A DNA stretch of 64,000 bases from Cyclobacteriaceae bacterium (GTDB taxonomy: Bacteria; Bacteroidota; Bacteroidia; Cytophagales; Cyclobacteriaceae): the NCBI GenBank assembly GCA_020436165.1, contig JAGQYI010000061.1, positions 1 through 64,000 on the forward strand, read 5' to 3'. The position numbers were made by a program, and so were the translations under genes. Under the pieces are notes generated by a model. That model saw only the letters and a program-made list of their open reading frames with translations. It had not been told where the DNA came from and did not search any database. Below, in pieces: positions 16,229-25,304 of the stretch. The first letter of the stretch is position 1, and every line of letters begins with the position of its first letter.

Positions 16229-17545
16229 TTGAAAACAAAAGCGAGGAAAAAAGATAAAGTCAATATTGTAACGTTAGGGTGTTCGAAAAATTTGGTAGAC
16301 TCTGAAGTTTTGTTGACGCAACTGCGGGGAAATGACATTGAGGCCACTCACGAGTCAGAAGCCGATGACTCTACTATTGTGATTGTTAATACATGTGGGT
16401 TTATCGGGGATGCCAAGCAGGAATCGATCGATACTATTTTGCGCTATGCCGATGCCAAAGAAAATGGCCAAATAGAAAAGCTTTATGTTACCGGGTGTTT
16501 ATCTCAGCGCTATAAGGATGAACTGGAAGAAGAAATTCCAGCCGTTGATGCTTATTTTGGTACTATGGAGCTACCTGGTTTGCTCAAGCGCTTTAATGCA
16601 GATTATAAACATGAGCTTTTAGGTGAACGAATGAATGTGTCAGCGCCTCATTATGCACATTTAAAAATATCCGAAGGGTGCGACAGGCCCTGCTCGTTTT
16701 GTGCCATACCTCTTATGCGAGGAAAGCATATTTCCAGACCGATAGAGGACTTGGTAAGGGAAGCGGGGCATCTTGCCAAAAATGGAGTTAAAGAGCTACT
16801 CCTCATAGCCCAGGATTCAACCTATTACGGGCTTGATATTTACGGTGAGCGCAAGCTGGCAGATTTACTTCGCCAACTCTCTGAGGTAAATGGCATTGAA
16901 TGGATTCGTTTGCATTATGCATTTCCGTCTGGTTTTCCAATGGATGTACTGGAGGTTATGGCAGAAAAGGACAGTATCTGTAGCTATTTAGATATTCCGT
17001 TGCAGCATGGGTCCAACGCTATTTTAAAGGCAATGCGAAGGGGAATAACGCGTGAAAAAACAGAAGACCTTTTGGGTCAGATGCGTGCCAAGGTACCAGG
17101 CATAGCTATACGAACTACCTTGATTGTTGGGTATCCTGGTGAGACCCAAGAGGACTTTGAAGAAATGATGAAATTTGTGGAAGAGTCGAGGTTTGACAGG
17201 CTTGGTGTATTCACCTACTCTCATGAAGAAGATACACACGCTTATAATTTTGAAGATGATGTACCTGAGGAAGTGAAACAAGAAAGAGCTAATGCCGTAA
17301 TGGAATTGCAGGAACAGATTTCACTGGAAATAAACCAGAAGAAAGTAGGTAAAGTTTTAAAAGTGCTGATTGACAGAGTGGAGAGTGGATATTTTGTTGG
17401 TAGAACAGAATATGATTCTCCTGAAGTGGACAATGAAGTACTGATTGATGCAAAAAAACACTTTTTACGGGTGGGAGATTTTGCGCAAATAAAAATTACT
17501 GAAGCTACTGAGTTCGATCTTACAGGAGTACCTGTTGAGAATTAA
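16229..17545 (+). CDS. rimO: Ribosomal protein S12 methylthiotransferase RimO
   Basis: A radical-SAM enzyme that methylthiolates Asp88 of ribosomal protein S12. The N-terminal MTTase domain has its three cluster cysteines (TLGCSKN, NTCGFIG, TGCLSQ). The radical SAM core has CDRPCSFC (Cx3Cx2C), and the C-terminal 65 residues form the TRAM domain. I chose the TTG at 16229, giving a 438-residue protein starting with KTKARKKDKVNIVTLG, because the family typically begins that way and a -7 box lies inside the longer reading from ATG 16202. Expressed alone. Confidence 0.92.
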   Translation: MKTKARKKDKVNIVTLGCSKNLVDSEVLLTQLRGNDIEATHESEADDSTIVIVNTCGFIGDAKQESIDTILRYADAKENGQIEKLYVTGCLSQRYKDELEEEIPAVDAYFGTMELPGLLKRFNADYKHELLGERMNVSAPHYAHLKISEGCDRPCSFCAIPLMRGKHISRPIEDLVREAGHLAKNGVKELLLIAQDSTYYGLDIYGERKLADLLRQLSEVNGIEWIRLHYAFPSGFPMDVLEVMAEKDSICSYLDIPLQHGSNAILKAMRRGITREKTEDLLGQMRAKVPGIAIRTTLIVGYPGETQEDFEEMMKFVEESRFDRLGVFTYSHEEDTHAYNFEDDVPEEVKQERANAVMELQEQISLEINQKKVGKVLKVLIDRVESGYFVGRTEYDSPEVDNEVLIDAKKHFLRVGDFAQIKITEATEFDLTGVPVEN

Positions 17546-17630
17546 ATAGTAGTAACTTGAAACACTTTTGGTTTGAAGTTTGTTATTTGTCCGCAGGACT
17601 CCCATAGAGGAAATTGGAAGTTAACAAAAT

Positions 17631-19187
17631 ATGGATTGTATAAAGCTGGATTTTAAGGATACGGGGTTGTTTTCAAAACTTTTGTTAGACTACATTGATG
17701 CTGACCTCAATGTACAACCTTTTTATTCAGCACGGCCCACTTTAGAGGGGTTCAAGGATGCTATTGAAGCAAAATCTTTTTCGAAGAATAATCGTGAAAC
17801 CTTAGTTGAAGTTTTAAAAGACCAGTATAGGTCAATTGATGTTCCAGAAAAAGTCAATTCTAATATTGATTCTCTGCTTTCAGAAAAAACATTTACAGTA
17901 ACAACAGGGCACCAGCTTAACATTTTTACAGGCCCATTGTTCTACATCTATAAGTTGGTAGCCACTATAAACATTACAAAAAAACTTAACGAGAAATACC
18001 CTGAATATCATTTTGTTCCTGTTTACTGGATGGGTTCTGAGGATCACGATTTTGAAGAGATCAACCATTTGTATATTGATGGGAAACGGTATGAATGGCA
18101 ATCAGATCAGCAGGGTGCCACCGGTCGATTTTCTACTGAAGGATTAGAGGAGGTTCTTGATCAGCTTCCGGGTAGAACTAAAGTTTTTAAAGAAGCTTTG
18201 AAAAGACATAGCCGCTTATCCGATGTTGTGAGAGACTATGTGAATGCTTTATTGGGCAAAGAAGGGCTGGTAATTATAGATGCGGATGATGCTCGGTTTA
18301 AAAAAGAGTTTCTCCATGTAATAGAAGACGAATTATTTGAAGAATCGTCTTATGCTTTGGTAGAAAAGCAAAGTTTGGCATTAGATGAAGCAGGTTATAA
18401 GCAACAGTTGCACCCAAGGGAGCTCAACTTGTTTTATTTGGATGACGGGCTTAGGTCAAGGTTAATTAAAGAAGAGGATGGTTTTTCAGTACTGGATACT
18501 GAACTACACTTTACAAAAGAGGAGATTAGAAGCCTCTTAAAAACAAATCCTGAAAAATTCAGCCCCAATGTAATATTGCGACCGGTTTTCCAGGAAACTA
18601 TACTGCCGAACTTGGCTTATGTGGGTGGGCCATCTGAGCTGGCCTACTGGTTTCAGTTAAAATTGGTTTTCGATCACTATAATTTGGCTTTCCCAATACT
18701 CATGCCCCGCTCATTTATCATGTATATAGGCATGAATACATGTCATAAAATACAAAAACTGGATGTCAATTTTCATGATCTTTTCTTACGTAAAGATTTA
18801 TTCATCAATAAACATATTCGCGCACATTCTAATGGTGAACTAGACCTTGAAAGTACTAAAGAAGAACTCAACCTGCTTTATGAAAAACTTATGGGGAAAG
18901 CAGCATCAGTAGATAGCACACTCGGCCCTTTAGTGGAAAGTGAACAGGTAAAGGCGAATAAATCTGTAGTTCGCATAGAGCAAAAGATGATTAGAGCTGA
19001 AAAAAGAAAGCGAGAAGATGAGCTAAGAATGCTTGAAGAAATATACGATAGTCTATATCCATCAGGTATTCCTCATGAACGAAGAGAAAATTTATTGGCA
19101 ATTGACGATCCAAATTTTATTGAACAACTTTTAGAGTTACTCAGCCCTCTGGAATTAAAATATGGAGTTATTAGGGCAAATAAGTAA
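17631..19187 (+). CDS. bshC: Bacillithiol biosynthesis cysteine-adding enzyme BshC
   Basis: Catalyses the last step of bacillithiol synthesis, adding cysteine to glucosamine-malate. The 518-residue length is normal. Family motifs are TTGHQLNIFTGPLFYIYK near residue 88 (a nucleotidyl-transferase-like GHQ site), PVYWMGSEDHDFEEI near residue 128, and GGPSELAYWFQ near residue 330. A predicted coiled coil lies near residues 405-470. The bshA and bshB genes are not in this window. The neighbouring trxA fits a thiol-redox theme but is distant. Confidence 0.95.
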   Translation: MDCIKLDFKDTGLFSKLLLDYIDADLNVQPFYSARPTLEGFKDAIEAKSFSKNNRETLVEVLKDQYRSIDVPEKVNSNIDSLLSEKTFTVTTGHQLNIFTGPLFYIYKLVATINITKKLNEKYPEYHFVPVYWMGSEDHDFEEINHLYIDGKRYEWQSDQQGATGRFSTEGLEEVLDQLPGRTKVFKEALKRHSRLSDVVRDYVNALLGKEGLVIIDADDARFKKEFLHVIEDELFEESSYALVEKQSLALDEAGYKQQLHPRELNLFYLDDGLRSRLIKEEDGFSVLDTELHFTKEEIRSLLKTNPEKFSPNVILRPVFQETILPNLAYVGGPSELAYWFQLKLVFDHYNLAFPILMPRSFIMYIGMNTCHKIQKLDVNFHDLFLRKDLFINKHIRAHSNGELDLESTKEELNLLYEKLMGKAASVDSTLGPLVESEQVKANKSVVRIEQKMIRAEKRKREDELRMLEEIYDSLYPSGIPHERRENLLAIDDPNFIEQLLELLSPLELKYGVIRANK

Positions 19188-19243
19188 ATTTAATTTTCGG
19201 TCTGCTGAAAGATACATTTTCCAGTAGATCAAAACATATAACC

Positions 19244-20128
19244 ATGAACAGCCGCTCATATTTCATTGTTATAGGCAGTATTTTATTGCTTTTAGGGAGT
19301 TGTATGCAATTCAGAACCTCTCCTAAAGATATAATGGAAGATTTCGAAGAAACAAGTGAACAGCCAGTAATTAAGGATATAAAAGAAGGGGATAGAAATC
19401 TACGCTATATTGAAGTGCAGGATGGAAAGCATCAAAAACCCACCATTTTGTTCATTCACGGTGCGCCTGGTTCATCAGATAATTTCTTTCAATTCATGAA
19501 AAATGAATCTTTGCTTGCCAGATTTGATATGGTATCGGTTGACAGACCTGGCTACGGATACTCTGATTTTGGAAAAACCGAAACTTCGATCCAAAAGCAG
19601 GCTGAGGCTCTGAAACCAATACTTCAAGAGTTTAGTAAAACGCCTACACTTTTGGTCGGCCACTCCTATGGAGGACCAGTTGCTGCAAAAGCCGCTGTTC
19701 TTTTTCCCGATATGGTACAAGGCTTACTATTGCTTGCGCCAGCTATTGACCCTGATCATGAGAAGAAATTTGCCATAGCATGGTTTGGAAAAACCAGACC
19801 CTTTCGGTGGTTGACACCAAGAAGCTGGAAAGTGGCAACTGACGAGAAATACAGTCATGTTGAGGAGTTGAAGAAGATGTTGCCTGACTGGGCAAAGATC
19901 AGGATTCCGGTGACGTATATACAAGGAGACAAGGATAGACTGGTACCCTATGCAAATCTTGCTTTTGCTGAAAAAATGATTAATAAGTCTTGTTTAAAGG
20001 TGATAGGAATTCAGGGGGAAGATCATTTTTTGCCTTGGAGCCAGGAGCAACTAGTCACTGATGAACTTTTCAATTTAGATTCTAGAATTGAAAGTACAAC
20101 AAATGAGGCCAATTGCTACAGCAATTAA
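19244..20128 (+). CDS. Alpha/beta hydrolase lipoprotein
   Basis: A 294-residue lipoprotein esterase- or peptidase-like hydrolase. The N-terminus ends in LLLLGSC, a lipobox with Cys near residue 20. Hydrolase landmarks are FIHGAPGSSDNF (oxyanion HG), the nucleophile elbow GHSYGGP (Ser near 143), the acid in YIQGDKDRLVP, and the catalytic His in GEDHFLPW. The periplasmic location is predicted by the lipobox; the substrate is unknown. It follows bshC after 56 bases in the same direction. Confidence 0.85.
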   Translation: MNSRSYFIVIGSILLLLGSCMQFRTSPKDIMEDFEETSEQPVIKDIKEGDRNLRYIEVQDGKHQKPTILFIHGAPGSSDNFFQFMKNESLLARFDMVSVDRPGYGYSDFGKTETSIQKQAEALKPILQEFSKTPTLLVGHSYGGPVAAKAAVLFPDMVQGLLLLAPAIDPDHEKKFAIAWFGKTRPFRWLTPRSWKVATDEKYSHVEELKKMLPDWAKIRIPVTYIQGDKDRLVPYANLAFAEKMINKSCLKVIGIQGEDHFLPWSQEQLVTDELFNLDSRIESTTNEANCYSN

Positions 20129-20203
20129 GTGGGCAAACTAAACTTCTTTTAGCTTGCAATTCGATTATTACCTATCTTTCAGGTTGAAGTGATTAATCTT
20201 ACC

Positions 20204-23110
20204 ATGATCTTTAGAAGCATATTTTTTTGTCTTTTGTTTGGTCTTGGCTTTAATAAAGCTTGGTCGCAGGAGCGCAACTATTTGACATTTAACGAGGAGG
20301 ACGGGCTTCCTTCTTCTACAATCTACTCAATTTTTCAGGATTCTAAAGGATACATATGGTTTGCAACTGACCAGGGAGTAAGCCGATACGATGGTTATCA
20401 GTTTAATAATTACACAATAAGTGATGGATTATCTGATAGTGAGGTATTTAATTTTTTTGAAGATTCTTCGACTCGCATTTGGTTTTATACTTTGAATGGA
20501 AAGGTTTCTTACTATCTGGATGGTAGTTTCTATAACTCTCAAAATGATTCTACTTTGCTGGGTTTGGATTCAAACTCGATGATAACCAGCGTTTTTGAAG
20601 ATAATAGTAAGAATATTTGGATGACAGTTTATAACTATGGCCTATTGAAATATTCACACGATGAAATTATTGAAAGATACTTTCAAGATGATTCTTTAGG
20701 ACATATAAGTGGTGCTTTTTTACAAAATAATGATAGTGTTTATTTAATTGCTGGATCTGGGATATTTCCAACAGTCCCTAATCTCAAAAAAATTACTGAA
20801 AATAAGAAAAAATTTTTACCCCCTGGAAGTGCAGATTTGTACAATTCAAAATTTATTAGAATTTCTGAAGAGAAAGTTTGGATTACTAATAAGGAACGTG
20901 TTTACGAATGTTCTTATAAAGAAGATACATTAAGCGTTATATTCCACAAATCTGAAAAAATACATGTAAATAATATATGCAAATTTGATGATGAGGTTTG
21001 GATATGTACATCCCATGGTACATATGAGTATTCAATTCAGAGAAAAAAAATTCTTAAAAACATACTTATGGAACAAAATATATCTTCAGTATTGAAAGAT
21101 AGTGAGGGTAATTATTGGTTTGGTACACTTGGGAATGGTCTCTTATTCCACTCCGTCAATAGAATTTATACTGTAAAAGAAAAGGGAGTCTATAATCAAA
21201 AAATCACTACATTAATAAATGGTATTGATTCAAGTCTATGGTTTATAAAATCAAATAAAATAGAATGCCTAAATAGTAATTTAAACGTAAAAACTTTGAA
21301 TTTCAATGATAAAATGCTTGAAAAGGGTAACGGGGTGAATAGAATAAGATTTGATAAAAAAAATATATGGTTAGCGACAAATATTTTATTAATCAGAATA
21401 GCAGAATTTTCGCAAAGTTCACTTTTTATTTCTACTAAAGATATTTTTTTTGATGATTCTGACCGTTTATGGATTGCATCTGCAAAAGGTCTTTATATTC
21501 TTCCTAAAGAAGAATTTAATAATCTTAAAAACAGAATAGGCATTGTAGATCAGATGGAGATTTACAGGGTTCTGAAACAAAGAACAAATAAGATTTTTAA
21601 GGAAAGCAGAAATAATATTTACATCGCTACCGAGAGTGAGGTTTATATAAAAGGAAATGATGAGAGAGGGTTAAAACTTTTACCACAACTAAATGGAGTT
21701 AAGGTAAACAGATTTGCTGAATTTGGTAATAGGATATTTCTTTCTACTCAAGGTTTAGGCGTTGTCTCAATTTTAAAAGATGAAATAAAGGATTCTATTA
21801 ATTCTTCCAAAGGTTTAAGCAGTAATGTTTGTACCGCTATTGCAATTGATAATGATTCTACTATTTGGGTCACCACAAACAAAGGCTTAAACCGAATTTC
21901 AGGCTATCCAGATAATGTTAAAATTGAAACTTTTGGAACCTTTGATGGACTTAGTACCAATGTAATAAACGATGTTCTTATAAGAAATGATACTGTTTGG
22001 CTTGCTACAGACAAAGGCCTAAATTTTTTTAACAAAAATGATTTTTTAAGTAAAAAATCTCCTCCAAAGATGCTTATAGAAAGTATGAATGTTGATGGAA
22101 GGCCAATCAAGATTAACAAAAGTGAAAATCTATTTTCTTATGATCAAAATGATATTTCCATAAGCTATGTTGGTCTATCCCCCAGCAGTGGGGGTAACAT
22201 TCTTTACAGATATAAACTCTCAGACAATAGCCCTTGGAAGTTTACCAGGAACAGATCTATTAATTTTTCAGCACTATCTCCCGGAGATTACACATTTACA
22301 ATTGCCGCCAAAGGGAAAACAGGCGATTGGAGTAGCTCTAATTCCTTAAGATTCAAAATTTTAAAACCATATTGGCAAACGTATATTTTTATACTTTTTG
22401 TTGGTCTATTTGCTGTTATAATAATTGGTTTTATAGTTAAGAGGATTCTTAATAATCAAAAACTAAAAGGTTTGCAGGAACAACGTGTTATTACCTCAGA
22501 ACTTAGATCGCTGAAAGCTCAGATAAGTCCTCACTTTATTTTTAATGCATTAAATTCTATTCAAGGAGAATTGCTTAAAAAACAGCCAGAAATTGCTCTC
22601 AGCTATCTTGGAAAGTTAGGAAAGCTTATGCGCGAAGTGCTTGATCAGTCTGATCGGTTATTCGTAGACATATCCCAGGAAGTCTCTATTTTGACCAATT
22701 ATCTGGAAATGGAAAAATTTAAGACCGGTCATAAATTTGATTATATAATTAATGTTTCTCCCGATATTGATATTCATAAGCTGAAGGTACCTTCTATGAT
22801 TATCCAGCCATTTGTTGAGAATTCCATTTGGCATGGATTTAGTGAGCCTGGAAAATCATATGAACTGTCCGTTAATTTTGATTATGAACAAGAGGACCTT
22901 ATAATTACGATAAAAGACAACGGTATTGGTGTAGAAAAGGCAAAGCAAATGACAAAAAAAAGTCACAATTCGAAGGGGTTAAATATGGTATTAGAGCGAT
23001 TGGATGCACTTAACTATAAAAGGGAAAGGAAAATGAGGTTTAGGATTGAAGAAATTACAGGCAAAGGAAGCAGTAATGGTACTATTGTTGAAATCATAGT
23101 TCCCCAGTAA
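20204..23110 (+). CDS. Reg_prop two-component sensor histidine kinase (LytS/YpdA-type)
   Basis: A membrane histidine kinase of about 968 residues. I chose ATG 20204 over GTG 20189 because it opens the signal peptide MIFRSIFFCLLFGLGFNKAWSQ. Residues 25-630 form a periplasmic propeller of two-component-regulator repeats (DSKGYIWFATDQGVSRYDG and later copies), then a Y_Y_Y Ig-like domain (to about 720). One transmembrane segment lies near 725-748 (YIFILFVGLFAVIIIGFIV). The His_kinase domain has the phospho-acceptor in QISPHFIFNALNSI (His near 776), followed by HATPase N and G boxes (PFVENSIWHG, IKDNGIG). It is followed after 2 bases by its LytTR regulator. Confidence 0.93.
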   Translation: MIFRSIFFCLLFGLGFNKAWSQERNYLTFNEEDGLPSSTIYSIFQDSKGYIWFATDQGVSRYDGYQFNNYTISDGLSDSEVFNFFEDSSTRIWFYTLNGKVSYYLDGSFYNSQNDSTLLGLDSNSMITSVFEDNSKNIWMTVYNYGLLKYSHDEIIERYFQDDSLGHISGAFLQNNDSVYLIAGSGIFPTVPNLKKITENKKKFLPPGSADLYNSKFIRISEEKVWITNKERVYECSYKEDTLSVIFHKSEKIHVNNICKFDDEVWICTSHGTYEYSIQRKKILKNILMEQNISSVLKDSEGNYWFGTLGNGLLFHSVNRIYTVKEKGVYNQKITTLINGIDSSLWFIKSNKIECLNSNLNVKTLNFNDKMLEKGNGVNRIRFDKKNIWLATNILLIRIAEFSQSSLFISTKDIFFDDSDRLWIASAKGLYILPKEEFNNLKNRIGIVDQMEIYRVLKQRTNKIFKESRNNIYIATESEVYIKGNDERGLKLLPQLNGVKVNRFAEFGNRIFLSTQGLGVVSILKDEIKDSINSSKGLSSNVCTAIAIDNDSTIWVTTNKGLNRISGYPDNVKIETFGTFDGLSTNVINDVLIRNDTVWLATDKGLNFFNKNDFLSKKSPPKMLIESMNVDGRPIKINKSENLFSYDQNDISISYVGLSPSSGGNILYRYKLSDNSPWKFTRNRSINFSALSPGDYTFTIAAKGKTGDWSSSNSLRFKILKPYWQTYIFILFVGLFAVIIIGFIVKRILNNQKLKGLQEQRVITSELRSLKAQISPHFIFNALNSIQGELLKKQPEIALSYLGKLGKLMREVLDQSDRLFVDISQEVSILTNYLEMEKFKTGHKFDYIINVSPDIDIHKLKVPSMIIQPFVENSIWHGFSEPGKSYELSVNFDYEQEDLIITIKDNGIGVEKAKQMTKKSHNSKGLNMVLERLDALNYKRERKMRFRIEEITGKGSSNGTIVEIIVPQ

Positions 23111-23112
23111 AT

Positions 23113-23874
23113 ATGAGCTTAAAGATTACCGCTGTAATTGTAGATGATGAAAAAGGTGCGCGAACAACACTTCGGAGTATGCTTGAGCTTTACTGCCACG
23201 ATGTAACTTTACTAGGAGAAGCCGATTCAATAGATTCTGCTCTGCCTCTTATTTGGGAAAAGGATCCCGACATAATATTTCTTGATATAGAAATGCCCCA
23301 GGGAAGCGGGTTTGATTTGATTAATAAATTAAAGGATATAGACTCAAAGGTGGTTTTTACAACTGCTTATAGCAAGTATGCCTTAAAAGCAATAAAGGCA
23401 TCGGCTTTTGATTATTTGTTAAAACCTATTGATGTAGGTGAGCTTAAAGAAACCATAGCCAAAAGCAAATCAAAAATTGCAGAAAATTGGCCCGAAGCAT
23501 CATCCAGTAATTATCAGGAAACCTTTCAAAATGGTGCGCTTATAAAAAAACTTGCGATACCTTCGTCAGAAGGTTATGATATTGTGAATGTTGAGGATAT
23601 ATTGTTTTGCGAAGGTAACCGAAACTATACTGCATTATATTTACAAGACAAGAAAACATTGGTTGCCAGCAAGACTCTTAAGGAATACGAGAGGCTTCTA
23701 AAAAACACGAATTTTGTAAGGGTGCATCAAAAATATCTTGTCAACTTCGATTATGTTGTAAAGTATATAAAAGGAAGGGGCGGAATATTAGTACTTACAG
23801 ATGGCAAGCAAATTCCTATTTCTCAAAATAAAAGAGCCAATCTAAACCATATCTTGGAAAGATTTTTAAGGTAA
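23113..23874 (+). CDS. LytTR family response regulator
   Basis: A 253-residue DNA-binding response regulator, partner of the preceding kinase (2-base gap). The receiver domain has the acidic pair in VIVDDEKGAR, the phospho-acceptor Asp in IIFLDIEMPQG, the Thr in VVFTTAYSKYA and the Lys in YLLKPID. Residues 150-253 are a LytTR domain (EDILFCEGNRNYTALYL, FVRVHQKYLVN, IPISQNKRANL). Targets are not evident; such pairs often control nearby genes, and the next gene is an orphan on the same strand. Confidence 0.95.
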   Translation: MSLKITAVIVDDEKGARTTLRSMLELYCHDVTLLGEADSIDSALPLIWEKDPDIIFLDIEMPQGSGFDLINKLKDIDSKVVFTTAYSKYALKAIKASAFDYLLKPIDVGELKETIAKSKSKIAENWPEASSSNYQETFQNGALIKKLAIPSSEGYDIVNVEDILFCEGNRNYTALYLQDKKTLVASKTLKEYERLLKNTNFVRVHQKYLVNFDYVVKYIKGRGGILVLTDGKQIPISQNKRANLNHILERFLR

Positions 23875-24001
23875 AAAACTCAATTATTCGTTTAAACTAC
23901 TTAGTTATTCACCGATAGCAGCCAACTACTAATTCATCATTTTACTACTGGGGCGTAAGGACTAGATTTGAAGGTATCACGTTTTAAAATGCTTTCTAAA
24001 G

Positions 24002-24502
24002 TTGGTGAATTTTGAGACTATATTAGCCCCAATTAAGATAAACGGTGTTTCACAATATAACAGCAATGAAAATGTTATATCGATTCCTGGCACCGATTGG
24101 TCGCAAAGAATGGTGGAAGAGTTTCATGTTTTTGAAGTTCCGAATAGTGGCAAGGATATAATTAGGTACAAACCTGAATATTTAACATTCCGAAAGCGGG
24201 AGTATGGAGCCATGGATAATCTTCACAGCATCGAAAAATTGATAATTTTGAATTTTAAAGAAGACTATGATCTTTTCCTAAGGGATAAAGATTTTTGCCC
24301 AACTTATAGAGAAAGAATAAGAAAATATGTAAGCTACCTTTTGTACACAGGAGTTTGGGCTGAGCTACCGGATGATGAGAAACTTGTTTTTTTCTTTTCT
24401 CCTGAACAAATTGAGTTGAAAAATAGCCCAATCCCTTTCAGGAACAGCATGCATAACAAATATTACGAACTCAACAAACTGCTTAGCAATTTTGTAGTCT
24501 GA
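24002..24502 (+). CDS. Hypothetical protein
   Basis: A 166-residue (or 165 from GTG 24005) soluble protein I do not recognise. It lacks a signal peptide, membrane segments and repeats, and has many charged and aromatic residues (for example DYDLFLRDKDFCPTYRERIR and LPDDEKLVFFFSPEQIELK). It starts 127 bases after the LytTR regulator gene on the same strand, with no obvious terminator between, and ends before the convergent rlmB. Start codon is uncertain (TTG or GTG), and no ATG occurs early. Composition matches its neighbours. Confidence 0.6.
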   Translation: MVNFETILAPIKINGVSQYNSNENVISIPGTDWSQRMVEEFHVFEVPNSGKDIIRYKPEYLTFRKREYGAMDNLHSIEKLIILNFKEDYDLFLRDKDFCPTYRERIRKYVSYLLYTGVWAELPDDEKLVFFFSPEQIELKNSPIPFRNSMHNKYYELNKLLSNFVV

Positions 24503-24545
24503 GTTTTGTTTAACCCTTCCAACGTCTTATTTCCAGAAAACCCCT

Positions 24546-25304
24546 TTATTGTAAACGTTGCCGTAAAGCTTCGTAAATAATAATACCTGCAGAAGTAGAA
24601 ACATTCAATGATTCTACTCTTCCAAGTATAGGTATTTTAGCTTTTTGATTAACAATTTTCATGATATCAGCTGATATTCCGTCTTCCTCTGAACCTAGAA
24701 TTATGGCAACAGGGGGTGTGAGTTCGGCTTCAAAAACAGATTTATCTGTTTTTTCCGTGCAAGCCACCAAATTAATTCCACTCTGTTGTATGGTTTCAAG
24801 AGTTTGAGTCAGATTAAATGCTCTGCAGATAGCAACATGATTTAACGCTCCGGCAGAGGTCTTCATGGCATCGCTGGATATTTGGGCAGCACCACGGGCA
24901 GGGACAACCACAGCATCAACTCCGGCACATTCGGCAGTTCTAACAATTGCCCCAAAGTTTCGTACATCAGTAACTCTGTCCAGCACAAGAAGTAATGGGT
25001 TTTTACCGGTTGCAAAACAGCGGTCAATAATGTTTTCAATGGAAGCAAACTCGACAGGGGAAATAAAACCAACAACGCCCTGATGGGTTTTTCTCGTTAG
25101 TCGATTGAGTTTTTCAATTGGTACTTTGGTGTAAACTACCTTATGCTCTTTTATTTCCTGCATTAATTCTTTTAGCAGATCTCCCATCAAGTTTTTCTGC
25201 ACAAAAAGCTTGTCAAACACTTTGCCTGAACGTATAGCCTCAACTACTGGCCTTATTCCAAAAATCATGTCTGATTTCACAGACTCTTTCTGCCCTTTCT
25301 CCAT
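24546..25304 (-). CDS. rlmB: 23S rRNA (guanosine2251-2'-O)-methyltransferase RlmB
   Basis: A 252-residue SpoU/TrmH-family enzyme making Gm2251 in the 23S rRNA P loop. The N-terminal substrate-binding domain begins with MIFGIRPVVEAIRSGK. SPOUT motifs are LDRVTDVRNFGAIVRTAE, IILGSEEDGIS and LNVSTSAGIIIYEALR, forming the knotted SAM site. The start at 25304 overlaps the end of the GWxTD gene by 28 bases, suggesting translational coupling. Confidence 0.93.
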   Translation of the reverse strand: MEKGQKESVKSDMIFGIRPVVEAIRSGKVFDKLFVQKNLMGDLLKELMQEIKEHKVVYTKVPIEKLNRLTRKTHQGVVGFISPVEFASIENIIDRCFATGKNPLLLVLDRVTDVRNFGAIVRTAECAGVDAVVVPARGAAQISSDAMKTSAGALNHVAICRAFNLTQTLETIQQSGINLVACTEKTDKSVFEAELTPPVAIILGSEEDGISADIMKIVNQKAKIPILGRVESLNVSTSAGIIIYEALRQRLQ

